Positions 42,415-55,800 of a stretch of DNA of 64,000 bases are shown here, in pieces (the first letter of the stretch is position 1; each line of letters starts with the position of its first letter). The DNA is from Nematopogon swammerdamellus. Its lineage: Eukaryota; Arthropoda; Insecta; Lepidoptera; Adelidae. The stretch covers positions 18,771,596 to 18,835,595 of the forward strand of contig OX336343.1 of assembly GCA_946902875.1 (NCBI GenBank). The letters are read 5' to 3'. The notes below the pieces were generated by a model. The model was not told the DNA's origin, searched no databases, and was given only the letters and a program-made list of their open reading frames with translations. The position numbers were made by a program, and so were the translations under genes.

Positions 42415-42662
42415 TCTAAGCTTGCGATGGCTTCACCGAACATATCCGGGCCCATCGGCAGTAGAGGAGGGTATTAATCGAGGCCGGGACTAGCGAGTGG
42501 CCACTCTAAATTTCCCGCGCATGCTTCACGTTTCGGCTCGCTTCAAGCCCTCGTCAGCTAGTCTGCGTTGACTAGGACGCGGGGAAACCACCAGTCCCGC
42601 TCTCGACCTCCCTCTCTCTACCTATCCATATTCTGTAGGATGCTTCCAGTGACGTTTTCGTA
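42415..42662 (-). mobile_element. LINE fragment (18915-19760 family)
   Basis: Nearly identical to the start of the LINE remnant at 18950-19180, including GTAGAGGAGGGTATTAATCG and CCTCGTCAGCTAGTCTGCGT. It is cut off abruptly at about 42660. Confidence 0.75.
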
Positions 42663-43020
42663 TTCGAGTATGTATTAATGTAAGAAGGGACGTAAAATTT
42701 TTTGTTGAACCGCCTCAACGGTCGAACGGTCACCCATGCAACTTCTGATAGCGCCCAGATCTGCTTAAAATCACGAACGGCAATCGATCGATCGCATCTC
42801 TGAACTACCGAGGCTGACGAAAGCTTAAAGTGGCACGTAGAACAGGCACAATAACAATGCTAAGTAATTCAATGTTGTGTATGTCGGTACAAGGTTAACA
42901 CTAAGTCTACGTTCAGACGGACGGTTATTTCTTTAGGTCTTCATGTGTGGTTTGGTGTGCTTATGAGCGGCTAAATAACAGGGAGTGTTTTTTAAAAGAT
43001 AAGTATATATAGATGCTTAT
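42663..43020. other. Intergenic, nothing recognised
   Basis: No coding frame of known type; some similarity to SINE-B words (CCGCCTCAACGGTCGAACGG), too weak to call. Confidence 0.35.
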
Positions 43021-43024
43021 ATTT

Positions 43025-43470
43025 TTTGAATAAATATTTATAGATAGATAGAAAGATAGAAAAAAATGTATTGCTCCAAAAACAATAAATACAGAAATAA
43101 ACACAATATAAACTTTGTGTATTGATGAGGTGTGATGGTGGACTTAAATCCCTTAAAAAGATTTCTTCTAGTCATCCTTTGGATGTTTGAGAGTAGATTT
43201 AATATAGTAAAATGCAAAGAGTTTGTATTACGTCGCTGCGCTCCTCGACGTAATACAAACTCTTTGGTAAAATGTAAGTAAGTAGTAGCAAAAGATTTTT
43301 AGTGTGAGAATTAAACATAAAATAATTAATAATAACTTATTAATAAGTACATGCTAGTTAAAAAAAAGTGTGTCAAGTTTCACAAGTCTCAACATCCCCA
43401 AAGGCTGACTGGAAGAAATTGCTGAAAAAATAAGACCGCCTTTGCGCCTCGTGTAAATGTTCAAATGTGC
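43025..43470. repeat. Diverged LINE-tail sequences with a hairpin
   Basis: Words of the TTTATTGCTCCAAAA tail family occur at 43066-43180 and 43380-43470. Between them 43210-43265 forms a hairpin with arms AAAGAGTTTGTATTACGTCG and its reverse complement. Confidence 0.55.
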
Positions 43471-43488
43471 TTGTTACTGTTAAATTGT

Positions 43489-43862
43489 CAGCCTCGGTAG
43501 CTCAGTGGTGCGGTCGGCCGACTGTTGTTAAGCAACCCTGAGCGCGGTCAGTACTTGGGTGGGTGACTGCTCGACCGTTGGAGGCTGACCGTGGTTCGGA
43601 TTCCACGTAAAACTGTAGGTCCCTTCCCTTCTTACCTTACTAGGTGGTTGGGTGTATCCCTCCCGGATTGGTACGACCGCACTGAATGATACGTCGGTCG
43701 TAACAGCTATTTAAATAGTACGTGTTTCCGTCCAGTTCAGTGTAGCCGACATGAAATGAAGGGAAGCACTGACATATAGCACCTAGTTCACCCGGTGTTA
43801 TGGGCTGACATCACGGATGTTGTCGTGTTGTAGCCAACTGTCTCAGCTTCCATAATAAAAAA
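43489..43862 (+). repeat. SINE-B, full-length reference copy with 5S-like head
   Basis: It opens GCCTCGGTAGCTCAGTGGTG, a tRNA-like A-box region. Positions 43527-43570 (GTTAAGCAACCC...GCGGTCAGTACTTGGGTGGGTGAC) closely match the internal-promoter half of insect 5S rRNA. The body and an A-rich tail (CAGCTTCCATAATAAAAAAA) follow. Other full heads are at 48472 and 50458. Confidence 0.85.
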
Positions 43863-43871
43863 ATGTTTTAT

Positions 43872-43928
43872 GGAGCAATAAAGTATTTTCGATCCATCTA
43901 TAATAGATGGATCGAAAATACTTTATTG
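43872..43928. repeat. Near-perfect 57-bp hairpin
   Basis: GCAATAAAGTATTTTCGATC and the following bases are mirrored exactly after ATCTATAATAGAT. A second partial copy of one arm lies at 43935-43978. Confidence 0.85.
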
Positions 43929-44497
43929 CTGAAGTAAATAAAGTATTTTTCATAAAGTATTTTCGATCCATCTATTATACTTTCCACCCTCCAACCTGGA
44001 GACGGCACAACAACCGTCCCTTGTCCGATTGTACTTTAACGGCTATCGGCTAGTAGGGATGTGTATGCATTGTTATGAAGAATGACTAGAAAAAATTGCA
44101 ATCTACAGTAAGTGCACCTTTCGCAACGCAATAAATTAATACACGCTCAAATAGCAGAGCTTGAAGAAAGTGAGTACATATTGTTATTTTATTTAATTTT
44201 TTTTTTTATTTTCGTTTATTTGTGAAATCAACAGCAGTTTTACAATAGTTGTTATTTATTATGTATAGGTTATACCATAGAAGCCAATTAAAGATTTCAA
44301 CTGCTTCAGAAAGATTTCACAAGAAAGTGAGTATTGTTATAAAACAATATTGTTATTCTCATTTTAATACAGAAATGTGCAAGCTACCAGAGGTGTGAGC
44401 CCCACAGAAGCTGATTTGTAGCAGCTTACCTTCAAAATTATTGCTAACCAACCCATACCTATCAAGAATTCATCAAATACATATTTTATTATACCTA

Positions 44498-44740
44498 TAT
44501 CGTGTGGAGCTGGTACCTACTTAAAAAGAATAGCCCCACTGCATCTATCCCCGTGCCTGCCGTAAAAGGTGACTGAGGGATAAGTACAACGTGCTGTGGT
44601 AAAGGGCGACAGGCTAGCCACCTCACACCTTGGTACGGTCCTTCCACTGAGTCATGCAGCATGTGGGTGCCTTACTTGCTGCTTAATAGTTATCTAGTCA
44701 TAATATTATTTTGTTTAATCTTGCGGAAAAAATATGAAAG
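44498..44740 (+). repeat. Repeat C fragment
   Basis: Carries CGTAAAAGGTGACTGAGGGA and CCACTGAGTCATGCAGCATG, diverged from the 37815 copy. Confidence 0.6.
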
Positions 44741-44915
44741 TATTTGAGTGTTATTTGGGACGGGACCAGTGGACCCGAATTAACTGTAAAACAAACCCAC
44801 CAACCAGGTAGTTAAAATAGTTTACATAATTTGGTGAAATTTTTACCAGTTTACTCTGAATACATTTTTAAGTCATAAGAATGTATATTATATATAATAA
44901 CATAATTTTTTTTTT

Positions 44916-45439
44916 GGGTGGGAGTTAGTATAGCGCGGCATTCTTAGAAGATTTCTGGTAGCTGGGACTTGTAGGCGAGGGTCTAAGGAGCTATTAGCAA
45001 AAAAAAATTTTGTGCGGAGACAATTTTTCATACAAAATTAATTGTCGATTTTTATTTTTTTTTTAAATGCACCAAAACATTTATTTTGAATAGGAATTTA
45101 TGCAAAAATGACATGCGCCGCCTCAACATTAGGTTAGGGTTAATTTATAGAAGATGCGTCGCTTAACCCTGGTTATTTTTTTTTTTAAACCACTAAAACA
45201 TTCACCCATACTACTTCCCTTGTTTTCACATACATTTATATTCAAAACCAATGTTTTTGGGCCTTAAAAAAAACCATTTTTTTTTATATTGTATGAAAAA
45301 AAAATTCAAAAAATTTTTTCTCCGAAAGTACAAGTATCCGCACAAAATTTTTTTTTGCTAATAGCTGCTTAGACCCTCGCCTACCAGTCCCAGCTACCAG
45401 AAATCTTCTAAGAATGCCGCGCTATACTAACTCCCAACC
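44916..45439. mobile_element. 524-bp inverted-repeat element
   Basis: Arms of about 110 bp begin GGGAGTTAGTATAGCGCGGC and continue through GAAGATTTCTGGTAGCTGGG and GGCGAGGGTCTAAG. The outer flanks are T-rich. No transposase. A candidate long-arm MITE. Confidence 0.82.
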
Positions 45440-45454
45440 TTTTTTCTTATAGTA

Positions 45455-45660
45455 AGCGCGACATTTGGCGCCGAGCCACCCAAAAGGTGTCTAGCGACGG
45501 ACGCCCATGGACATTCCGTCGCATGCAGGGGTTGCGAATTCCATGCCGGCCTGACAGGTGCCCAGTCACGCCTCTCTTGAAGGACCCGAGACTGTACTTG
45601 GGGGGAAATCCCAGGGAGCAGGGAGAGCGTTCCCGAGTTTACCGGTTATGCGACTAAAAC
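45455..45660. repeat. LINE 3'-end fragment
   Basis: Contains GGCCTGACAGGTGCCCAGTC and CGAGTTTACCGGTTATGCG, the tail family noted at 6590. Confidence 0.65.
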
Positions 45661-46680
45661 TATGCGTGCGGAGTATGATGTATTTTTATTGAATACATTT
45701 ATAAAGGGTAGGTAATGAATGAGTCAGAACTTTTATTACATACCTCTACCTATTTTTAGGTGGATTTGTTGCATTTTTTTGTATTGTTAAATAGTAGATA
45801 GGTACTTACAATACAATAATCTCAGTACGTGCAGGCTGTATAATAAAATATGTTCTTTATTTTTAATTTGTAGTACATAATTTCTCTTTGAATTTGATGT
45901 TTTCTACGTTTTATTTTGAAATTCACGAACCTGCTCCTTCCTTGTTTTGTTTTATTTACATCACTTTTTTTTTGTCAGCTGACAGTCTTTTTTCTAATTG
46001 CTTGGATACCAGGCCTTTCACACATTTTCCAGTTGGCATTTCAGGTTTTCCAGACTGTTAACTCTTAGGTTGCCAACTCCTCACCACGCCCTAGTAGTAT
46101 TATATTCTTTGTCCTCACCACAAATGAGGAGCTGGCGAACAAAAGTGCTGATTTTTTATTTTGTTTGATTTTACAGTAGAGCCCACAGAGTACATTATGT
46201 GTAGAGCCCCACCACCGCAACCGCTACTTAAATTATGCTCTTCCGGGTATTTATTTCTATTCACTGGCATTCTGGAAGAATGTTGCCACATAATTTGTGC
46301 ATTGTTCTCGTTGCCTCTCTGTCTGATTGCTGGCAAAAGAGAAAAAATACTGTGCAACATTGGTTGCTGTGATGTGAGGTTTTGTGAAAATGAAATTTCT
46401 GACAATTGCCCTGGTGCGTCCTTTTCTTTCTTTGCCTTTCTTTCAGTCATTCAATTCAATTTCGTTCAATGGCTGCCCGCCGTGATTGCCGCATATTTGG
46501 CGTTGGCGAAGGGAAGGAAGCATCGTACTTATTTGTTTACTGTGCCTGAAATCGTGATATTTGAACGACCCGGCGACCCGTTATATGACCACACGGACGG
46601 ACACAGACATAATGTGTGGGAATGTATGTGATTTATAAATCTGTGGTGAACGGTACGGTATTGTGGACGGACATGTCGAA
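45661..46680. other. Sce upstream region
   Basis: No gene was assigned. Overlapping open frames run on both strands at 46115-46631, but neither resembles a known family. The Sce promoter and first exon should lie in the last part. Confidence 0.4.
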
Positions 46681-46837
46681 ATGATTTTTCTATAAACAAT
46701 CCTTGGCGGGAGAGCTCTCTATTGCGTGCTGTCTCGGCAGAGGTAAGTATTGAAATATTCTAACTTCACATTCAAAGACCCTACATGCATGTAAGTACGA
46801 TTATAAACGAAATTTCGGTTTCAGTTCAGTCGCGACA

Positions 46838-49800
46838 ATGTCGAGTGAGCAAACGCAGAACAAAACATGGGAGCTGTCCCTGTACGAGCTGCACAGAACG
46901 CCGCAGGAGACCATCACGGACGCGACCGAGATCGCCGTGTCGCCGCGAAGTCTCCACAGCGAGCTCATGTGCCCCATCTGTCTGGACATGCTCAAGAAGA
47001 CCATGACGACCAAGGAGTGCTTGCATAGGTTCTGCTCGGACTGCATTATCACTGCTCTCAGATCGGGAAACAAGGAGTGTCCCACATGTCGAAAAAAGCT
47101 CGTTTCTAAAAGATCTCTCAGGCCGGATCCGAACTTTGATTTGTTGATCTCGAAGATCTATCCGAGTCGCGACGAGTACGAGGCTCACCAAGAGAGGGTG
47201 TTGGCGAAGTTGAATAAGTCGCACTCTCAAGCGGCGCTCGTCAACTCTATAACGGAAGGGATCAAGCTGCAGTCGCAGAACCGGCCTCAACGCTCCAGGA
47301 AGACGCTGGACGACTTGCCGGGAGCGCCTGGGACCAACGGCAATGGAAACTCCGATAGCGCTGCCAACCCGCCCGCTCCCGCAACCGGAGGCACAAACAG
47401 TTGGTTTTTTAAAAATAATATTTTATGTTTATTATATTAGTACTAAGCACGTACTCGCTTTATATATATTTTTAATTAGAAAAATGCAAATCGAAAATCA
47501 TTAGAAAAAATACACATCCCAACCAGGATTTGAACCTGGGTCTCTGGCTTGAGCCGCTAACGCAATAATCATCTACACCACCGGGCCGTTACGTATTATC
47601 TCCATATTTTCGATCACCTTCATGATGTCGCATAATTTTTGCGAACAGTCAACTTGCACGGTTCCACATTGAACCTTTTTCTTATATTTTTAATGCATCC
47701 ATCTCCGCACTGCGCGTACTTTAATCGACCTACCACGGCGCACCAACCGGTTCTGTAGGTCTTTTATTCACAGAACCGGGAAAATGTGGAACGCACTCCC
47801 TGCACATCTATTTCCTCCCAAGTACAGGAGGACTGGAGGAAAATTGTAGAGGCGTATGTCCAGCAGTGGACGCTTACACGCTGACTGACAGCATGGGGTT
47901 TTTCAAAAGGGGTGTGAAAAGGCTCCTGTCAGGCCGGCATGCATTCGCAATCCCCGTGCATCACAGAATGTCCACGGGCATCGTTAAGACACCTACTTGT
48001 AGGTGAAACGATGTCACGTCGTCGCGCTATCCATAAAAAAATATGCTTCTTTGTGAAAACAGTCAACTACCATTTATATGAAATTGGGAAAATAATTTTT
48101 ACACAATTAGAGGGCAGTGCATGAGAAGCCAATCCCATTAGGCGCAGTTCCCGCTTGTATAAAGTCAACTGTATGCAAAGTAATGTTAACTGTGTAGTGT
48201 TTAATTTTTCAAATGTTACGATCAAGACAGTAGATTCAGTTTTCAGTGAAACTGAAAACTGAATCTCTTTAATCAATCGATTTAAAGAAGTATTTAGTCT
48301 TTTACGCAAGTACTGTTATCATCACTAATCAAATGTGCTAGTTCTAAATAATTTGCTCATAGTATACATTGAATATATTCAGATTGTGATTTATCTGGAG
48401 CTCCTAAAGAATGTTACTTACATAATTTTCAATATTATCATTTTCAATAATCCCAACGGTCAACATTGTCAGCCTCGGTAGCTCAGTGGTGCGGTCGGTC
48501 GACTGTCGGTCGGATCATAAGCACACCTGGGCGCGGTAAGTGGATAGATGGGTGACCGCTCGACCGTTAGAGGCTGACGGTAGGTCCCTTCTCTTCTTAA
48601 CTTCTAGGTGGTAGGGTTTAACCCGCCTGGGTTGATACCACCACACTGAATGGAAGATTGATTGAAACGGCTATTTAAATAGTTCATGTTTTCCGTCCAG
48701 CACAGTGTAGCCGGCACGGCCGAAAGGAAGCACTAACATGGCACCTAGTTCAACAAGGTTATTTTGGCCGCGCTCACGAATTTAGTAGGTGATGTAGCCA
48801 TCCGTGTCTGTTTCCATAAAAAAACATTATTATTTTCAACAACTGCAATTTTTAAACTAGACTGTCCGCACTCAGCGCCGGCGCCCAACAGCAGCGCGGC
48901 GTCGACCGCGCCGCCGACGCCGGCTCAGCCGCCTTCCAACTCGGCGTCGGTGCGCAGCACGCCCTCCCCCGTGCCCTCCAACCTCTCCTCCATGTCCAAG
49001 AACACGAGCAAGCAGGCCAAGTCCATCCTCACCTCGGAGAGGAGCGAGGAGAGCGAGACCAGCGACGGCAGGTTTGTTTAATTATATAATTTAAATTATT
49101 TTACTTTTGAAAACCTATATTTTTTGCAACCCAGTTGGCTACAATTTTAGCCTACCACCTCTCCTAGTAAGGGGCAAGGGACGGGACCTACAGTTTTACT
49201 CGGTGGTAAAACTCATTGGTACACGCCAACTGGATTCGAACCTCGGACCTCTCGCGTGAGAAGCCGATGCCCAAACTGCTCGGCCACCCGCCGCTAAGTA
49301 TGCGAGTAGTTTGAGCTTTTTGTTGGTCCATTTTGCAATGCTCTGTGGGTCTGAAGTGTTTCAATAGTGTACTTAGGAAAGGACAGCTACAAAACTTACA
49401 TTTTGTTGGTGTTTTGTTAAAACATAATATATTTGCTATTATGGCAAAACACCAATTACTTATTGACATTTCTTTTCTTACATCTCACAGTAGACATTTG
49501 TCATGATTTATATTCTCTAATTGGTCGTATCTATATTCCCTAATTGGGGGTGTCTATATTCTCTAATTGGGAGTGTCTATATTACCTAATTGGGGGTGTC
49601 TATATTCTCTCATTGGGGTGTCTATATTCTCTAATTAGGGATGTCTATATTTTCTAATTGGGGGTGTCTATATTCTCTAATTGGGGGTGTCTATATTCCC
49701 TAATTAGGGATGTCTATATTCTCTAATTGGGGGTGTCTATATAACCTAATTGGGGGTGTCTATATTGGCTAATTGGTAGTATCTATATTCCCTAATGTCC

Positions 49801-52800
49801 CAATGAGAATGTATGATAAATTATGTTCAAATTAATTCCAGATTCATTCATTCAAATAAAATATGTATATGAAATAGCAATATGATGTGCCCGACAAATT
49901 CTAGTATCATATATTTCTGTATACTCTTCATATTGTGACCACAGAACTGAGGGTGAGAACTCAATGGACACGGAGGGGGAGGGGGAGCCACTGAACCCCA
50001 ACGAGATGGAGCTGGTGTTTAAGCCGCATCCCACCGAGATGACGGGAGACAACCAGCTGATGAAGGCGCTCAAGGAGAGCTCCGTGCGCTACTTGAAGAC
50101 CACAGCCAATGCTTCTGGTTAGTTTTTAATGTTCTGTAAAAATATGCTCCCTGACTTTTTTTTTTCTTATTGTTAATCTTGACTTGGTTTCGTTATATCG
50201 ACCTACACCGCCGCACCGACATTACACCGGGTTCCCGTCAGACCTGGGTGTCATATCTATTCTTCCATTTGATAGTGCCGGCTATACTGAAGTGAACAGA
50301 ATGCCATAATCGTCATCACATAAATGTGTTTGTACATATAAAAACAGCACCAAAAACATGAAAGGAGACAAATTCAGCATTTTGTTGCGTGCCCTGACAG
50401 CTTAGCGCTTGTTTTCAGTTGGTACCAACATTCTATGAGGAAATACAAAACAGGAACCAGCCTCGGTAGCTCAGTGGTGCGGTCGGTCGACTGTTGTTAA
50501 GCACATCTGGGAGAGCGGTCAGTACTTGAATGGGTGACCGCTCGACCGTTGGAAGTTGACCGTGGTTCGGATTACACGTAAAACTGTAGGTCCCTTCTTC
50601 AATTTTTACTTAAGTAGGTGGTAGGGTTTATCCCGCACGGGGTTGATAACACCGCACTGAATGAAACGTCGGTCAGAACGGCTGTATAAATAGTTATGTT
50701 TTCCCTTCAGTAGCCGACATGAAATGAAGGGAAGCACTGATATGGCACCTAGTTCACTCGGCGTTAAGGGCTGACATCACGGATGTTGTACGTCAAGCGG
50801 CGGGTGGCCGAGTGGTTTGGGCATCGGCTGCTCATCGGCGACATGCGAACCGGTGTAAAACTGTAGGTCCCTTCCCTAGCCCCTTACTAGGTGGTAGGCT
50901 CAAATTGTAGCCGACTGGGTTGATACCACCGTACTGGATGTAAGATGGCCGCATAGCAGCCTCGGCTCTGTTCTCCTCTAGTCCAGTGTAGCCAGCAATC
51001 CAGGGAAGTATCTAGGGTATGGCACCTACCTTCTCGGAGGTGATATTGGCTGGTCGGAGCATGCGCTTGGTCCCCTCCGACTCAGCCATCGATACCGGAT
51101 AACATAAAAAAAAAACCTGATGTAGCCAACCATGTCAGTTTTCATAAAAAATAAAAACATTCAAAATGAGATTAATGAGCTTGTTGCCGTCGCTGCACAG
51201 TGGACCACCTGAGCAAGTACCTGGCGATGCGGCTGACGCTGGACCTGGACGCCGAGTTGCCGGAGGCGTACCGGCTGCTCAACTTCTGCATCTACGTGGC
51301 GCCCGCGCCGGGCCAGTTCGTGCCGTTGTCGGGCTCACAGACCCTGCGACAGATCAACGACAAGTTCTGGAAGGTGAGTCGAGGCTCTCAGCGTTCAGTC
51401 CATCCCGTTCAGCCCACCGCTACCTGTTTGTATTCGCCTAACCCGTCACACCTATGTAGTCGACAGAAGAGTTCCTCGAACCGTATGATCTTCTAAATTA
51501 TGTGTCGCACTCCAAAGGTATGGAACTGGCTTCCGATGTGGTGGGAAGGGGCGAGAAAAGGATGACGCTGGCTCACCCGATGCGGCGCGGAGGCGCGCGC
51601 AAACGTGCCTGCTCGGCTCCTTCTTCCGTTCCCACCGGGTTGGGGCTGCAGCACTCGCCGGAGACTCCGGCGCGACCGCACTAACAGCCGCGGGGGGTGC
51701 GCTCGACCGCAAACACGCGAAACGCGAAGTTGGGCTCGGCGGGAGCGCACAGATACGCACGGCGTATTCAAAATGGTTTGGAGAAGCTCGCTGATTGTCC
51801 GTTTTCCGACGCGGGAGAGCACGGCTCGTCGTTCCCGGACGCCGGTTGATGGAGATCTCGTAGAATTTTCCACCAGCGACGGGTAGGTGAAAAGGAAAAA
51901 ATTTGGTTGGGAGGACAGGTAGGTAGGCAGGAAAAATGTTAATACCCGCGAGATTTGAATCCACTGTCTCTCATTGATCAGAGATCAACCATACCGCCCC
52001 CCAAAGACCTGCTAAGGTCTTTAGAAAAATTCTAAAGGAAGGAAAGATTATTACGAAGTAAGCAATGAACTTCATGAACTATCCCACGAAATTATAAAAG
52101 GAGAATTAAAAATAAGAAGAGAAAAAAAAATAAAGAAAAAATGTACAACTAAACGTGATGCCTATCTAAACTGCATGTTGGTCAGGCAGTGGGCAAACCT
52201 TAACAGTAGGTCTGAGGTACGTCCCCGTGGACGTCCTCAACTCGACCACTCTCACTACCCCATCTCCACCGGGACATAATTTGGTCACACGTCCTAGTCT
52301 CCATTGAAGAGGTGGCAAATTATCCTCTTTCAGAAGCGCCAAATCCCCAACTTCAAGATTTTTTACTCCCTTCTGCCACTTGGGCCGTTGTTGTAAAGTA
52401 TGAAGATATTCGGCCTGCCAACGATTCCAAAAGTGTTGGGATATTTGCTGGGTGAGCTGCCAACGAGTGAGACGATTCACAGGAGTGTGATCAAAGTCAT
52501 ATTCCGGAAGACCGACGAGTGGTTCGCCGATGAGAAAATGACCTGGTGTCAAGACATCCAGGTCGTTGGGGTCGCTAGACACTGGACAAAGTGGCCTTGA
52601 ATTTAGTACGGCCTCTATTTTAGTAAATATGGTCGTTAATTCCTCGAAGGTGAGGATCTGTTCACCGATCACGCGTTTGAGGAGCAGCTTTGATGACTTA
52701 ACAGCTGTCTCCCACAGACCGCCCATATGTGGAGCTTGCGGAGGGTTCATGTGCCAGCACACTTGAAGCTTGCGGAGTGCATCATGCAGTTTGCCCTGAG

Positions 52801-55800
52801 TGCCCGGATTCATCAAGAATTCTGTGACCTCATCGAGGTACCGTCGAGCACCTTGGAAGTTTGTGCCACAGTCGGTGAAAATATCAGTTACAATACCTCG
52901 CCTTGAAACCATTCGACTGAAGCTAGCCAAAAATGCATCTGTTGTGAGGTCCGAAACGACCTCTAGGTGAACGGCCTTGGTCGCAAAACACACAAACACG
53001 CACAAGTATGCCTTCTGTGTTTTCGCACCGCGGAGTTTGGAGGCCTTAATGGTGAAGGGGCCAGCAAAGTCGGCCCCGGACCTTTGAAAGGGTCTCGATC
53101 GATGGATACGATTTGCGGGAAGATCTCCCATGAAGGGCTCTATGGGTTTGGCCTTAAGTCTAAAGCAGCGAAGACACTTAAAAATCCGGAGTCGTATGGA
53201 TCGTCTAGCGGACAAGATCCAAAACCTTCTTTGCAGTATCGCCATCAAGGCTGTTGCTCCGCAATGAAGATGCACTTGATGATGATGATCGATGATCAGA
53301 TGAGTGAGATGATGTGCCCTAGGCAGCACAATAGGGTGCTTGGCATCGTATGCTAAGCTTGAGCGAGTCAACCTTCCGCCAACTCTTAGAATGCCTTGCG
53401 CATCCAAAAATGGGTTTAGGCGAAGAAGGTTGCTCTTAATCTGTTTATTTGCAAGTAGAGCTGAAATTGTATCAGCAAACTCTACATTCTGCACAGTTTT
53501 TATTGTGACGAGTAGCGCGCTGTCTAACTCTCTCACGGAGAGAGGACCCTGATGTTTGTCGTTAGGGTGGCGTGCATTGTGTGCAAACCGTAAACACCAC
53601 CCTAGAACGAGCTGCAAGTTGTACAGCGCGCTAAACCTTGTCACAAAGGAGAAATCCTCGACAGTAGTCATAGACGTGACTGGAGGAATCCGTAGCCCTG
53701 GAAGGCTTTCCACGCTGACTGCCATGCAATCTGCGGGCCAAGCCTCAGGGGCTTCTGCTAACCACGGTGGAGCCCACCACAGGGGGTGGTCCACCAATTC
53801 CTGAGGATATAGACCGCGACTGGCGCAATCTGCAGCATTGAGTGATGACGGTACGTATCGCCAGCTGTCGGGGGACAGAAGGCCTTGAGCCTGCGAGACT
53901 CGATTGGCCTCATATGTCTGCAGCTTGTGAGCTGAAGTACGTAACCACGTCAAAACAATGCTGGAATCGCACCAGGCTGTCACCGCTCCAACTTGCATCC
54001 TCGACGATAGCACCCTTACCACGTGATCCAGGAGGCGAGCAACGAGCACGGCTCCACATAGCTCAAGTCTTGGAATGGTAAGTTTTTGTTTGAGAGGTGC
54101 CACCCTCGATTTTGCCATGACGAGATGCACTGAGACCTCCCCATGTACGTCCCGTCCACGTAGGTACACTACCGCAGCGTACCCACGCTCGGACGCATCG
54201 CTGAAGCCGTGAAGCTCACACCCCTCGGTGTGTTCTGATAGAATGTGCCTGTTGATTCGCACTCGATTTAATGATTGAAAATTGGCAACGAAGGAATTCC
54301 ATTTTTGGAGAAACTCTATCGGTAGCATTTCATCCCACGCAAGCTCTAATAGCCATAAGTTTTGCATAAATGCCTTCGCGAAAAATGTCACCGGGGTGAG
54401 GTAGCCACACGGGTCATACAAGCGTGCAATGTTGGATAGAATGCCACGCTTGGTGTTTGCATTGCCAATTTTCGACACTTGATACAAGAATTGATCACTG
54501 CGGGCGCTCCACTCCAAGCCCAGAATTTTGAATATATTATCTCCGGCTTCCTCGAACCGAAGTGGAGTCTCGCAGTGATCGGGAGGAAGATGATCGAGCA
54601 GCTTCGGGTGATTGCTAGACCACTTTCGCAATTGAAAACCACCTTGTTGGAGGACGGCTACGACCTCCTCTTGCAGGTGCTTGGCAGACTCTACACTGTT
54701 GCTCCCGCTGACGATGTCGTCCACAAATATGTCCTCCTTCAGGACCCTAGAGGCACCTAGAGGAGACCCTAGAGGATGTTCAAGCTCGTTGATAACTGCT
54801 AGCTCGTGGATTACCCTCATGGCCAAGTATGCAGCACTAGAGACACCGTACGTGACAGTTGTCAGTTCATACTGTTGAACTGGACTGTTCGGTGACTCGC
54901 GCCAAAATATTGTTTGGTACTTGCAGTCTTCCTCGTGCATACGAACTTGGCGATACATCTGTTTCACGTCTGACGTGAAAACAACTGCATGCACGCGGAA
55001 GCGCAGAATGATGTCCTCAATGTTTTGCTGCAACTTGGGGCCAGGAATCAAAACATGGTTTAGGGATATCCCGGACGTGCTAGGCATCGAAGCATCGAAC
55101 ACAGCCCTCAGTTTTGTGGTGCTGCTCGATTCCTTCAGCACCCCGTGATGCGGTATATGGTACCGGTCGACACCCTCCCGAGACGAAACCGGTCGCATGT
55201 GCCCTGCGTCTAAGTAGTCGCGCATGAATGCTACGTATAAATCCTTCAGCTTGGGATCACGAGCCAACTTACGCTCAAGCAAATGAAAGCGCTTCAAAGC
55301 TATAGCATGCGTTCCTCCCAGCTGCTTGCGACCTGACTTGAAGGGCAGGCGAACGACAAAACGGCCAGTCTCGTCACGCGAGTGGGTCTCGACAAAATGT
55401 TTCTCGCATTGAACGTTCTCCGGATCATGAATCTCGGAGTGAGGAGGCTCCTCAGATTCCCAAAATTTATTCAGCGCGAGATCCAAGTTAAGCGTGCATG
55501 CCAACGACGTAACCGGTTCACGTCGCGGCGATGCGATGGGAGCTCTACCCAAGAGCACCCATCCGAAGACGGTAGAGTAAGCAGTCGGCATACCGTCGCC
55601 GAGCTTGAACATCCTGCCGTCGAAGATTTGATCATAAAGATCAGCACCGATCAGTAAGTCGATGGGACTTGAAATAGCGAACTTGGGATCAGCTAGCATA
55701 ATGTTCCGACACGCCTCGTGCACTTGCGCAGCTACACGTACCGATGGCATGTTATTGACAACGCGCTTAAGAATGAGAGCGTTGGTTGTGAGTGTGGACT

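Noticed and set aside
43527..43570. 5S rRNA-like stretch as a real 5S gene
   Set aside because: Only the internal-promoter half is present and it is embedded in SINE-B copies.
46161..46631. 156-aa frame upstream of Sce
   Set aside because: No recognisable domain, overlapping open frames on the opposite strand, and no splice or start context that supports it.
51493..51873. Frames of 93-170 aa in both LTR copies (also 57623-58181)
   Set aside because: They lie in the Pao LTRs, are GC-rich, occur on both strands and match no protein family.
51940..51991. tRNA-like B box at the edge of the Pao LTR
   Set aside because: The TTCAAAT stretch is not flanked by complementary T-stem bases, so the likeness is superficial.
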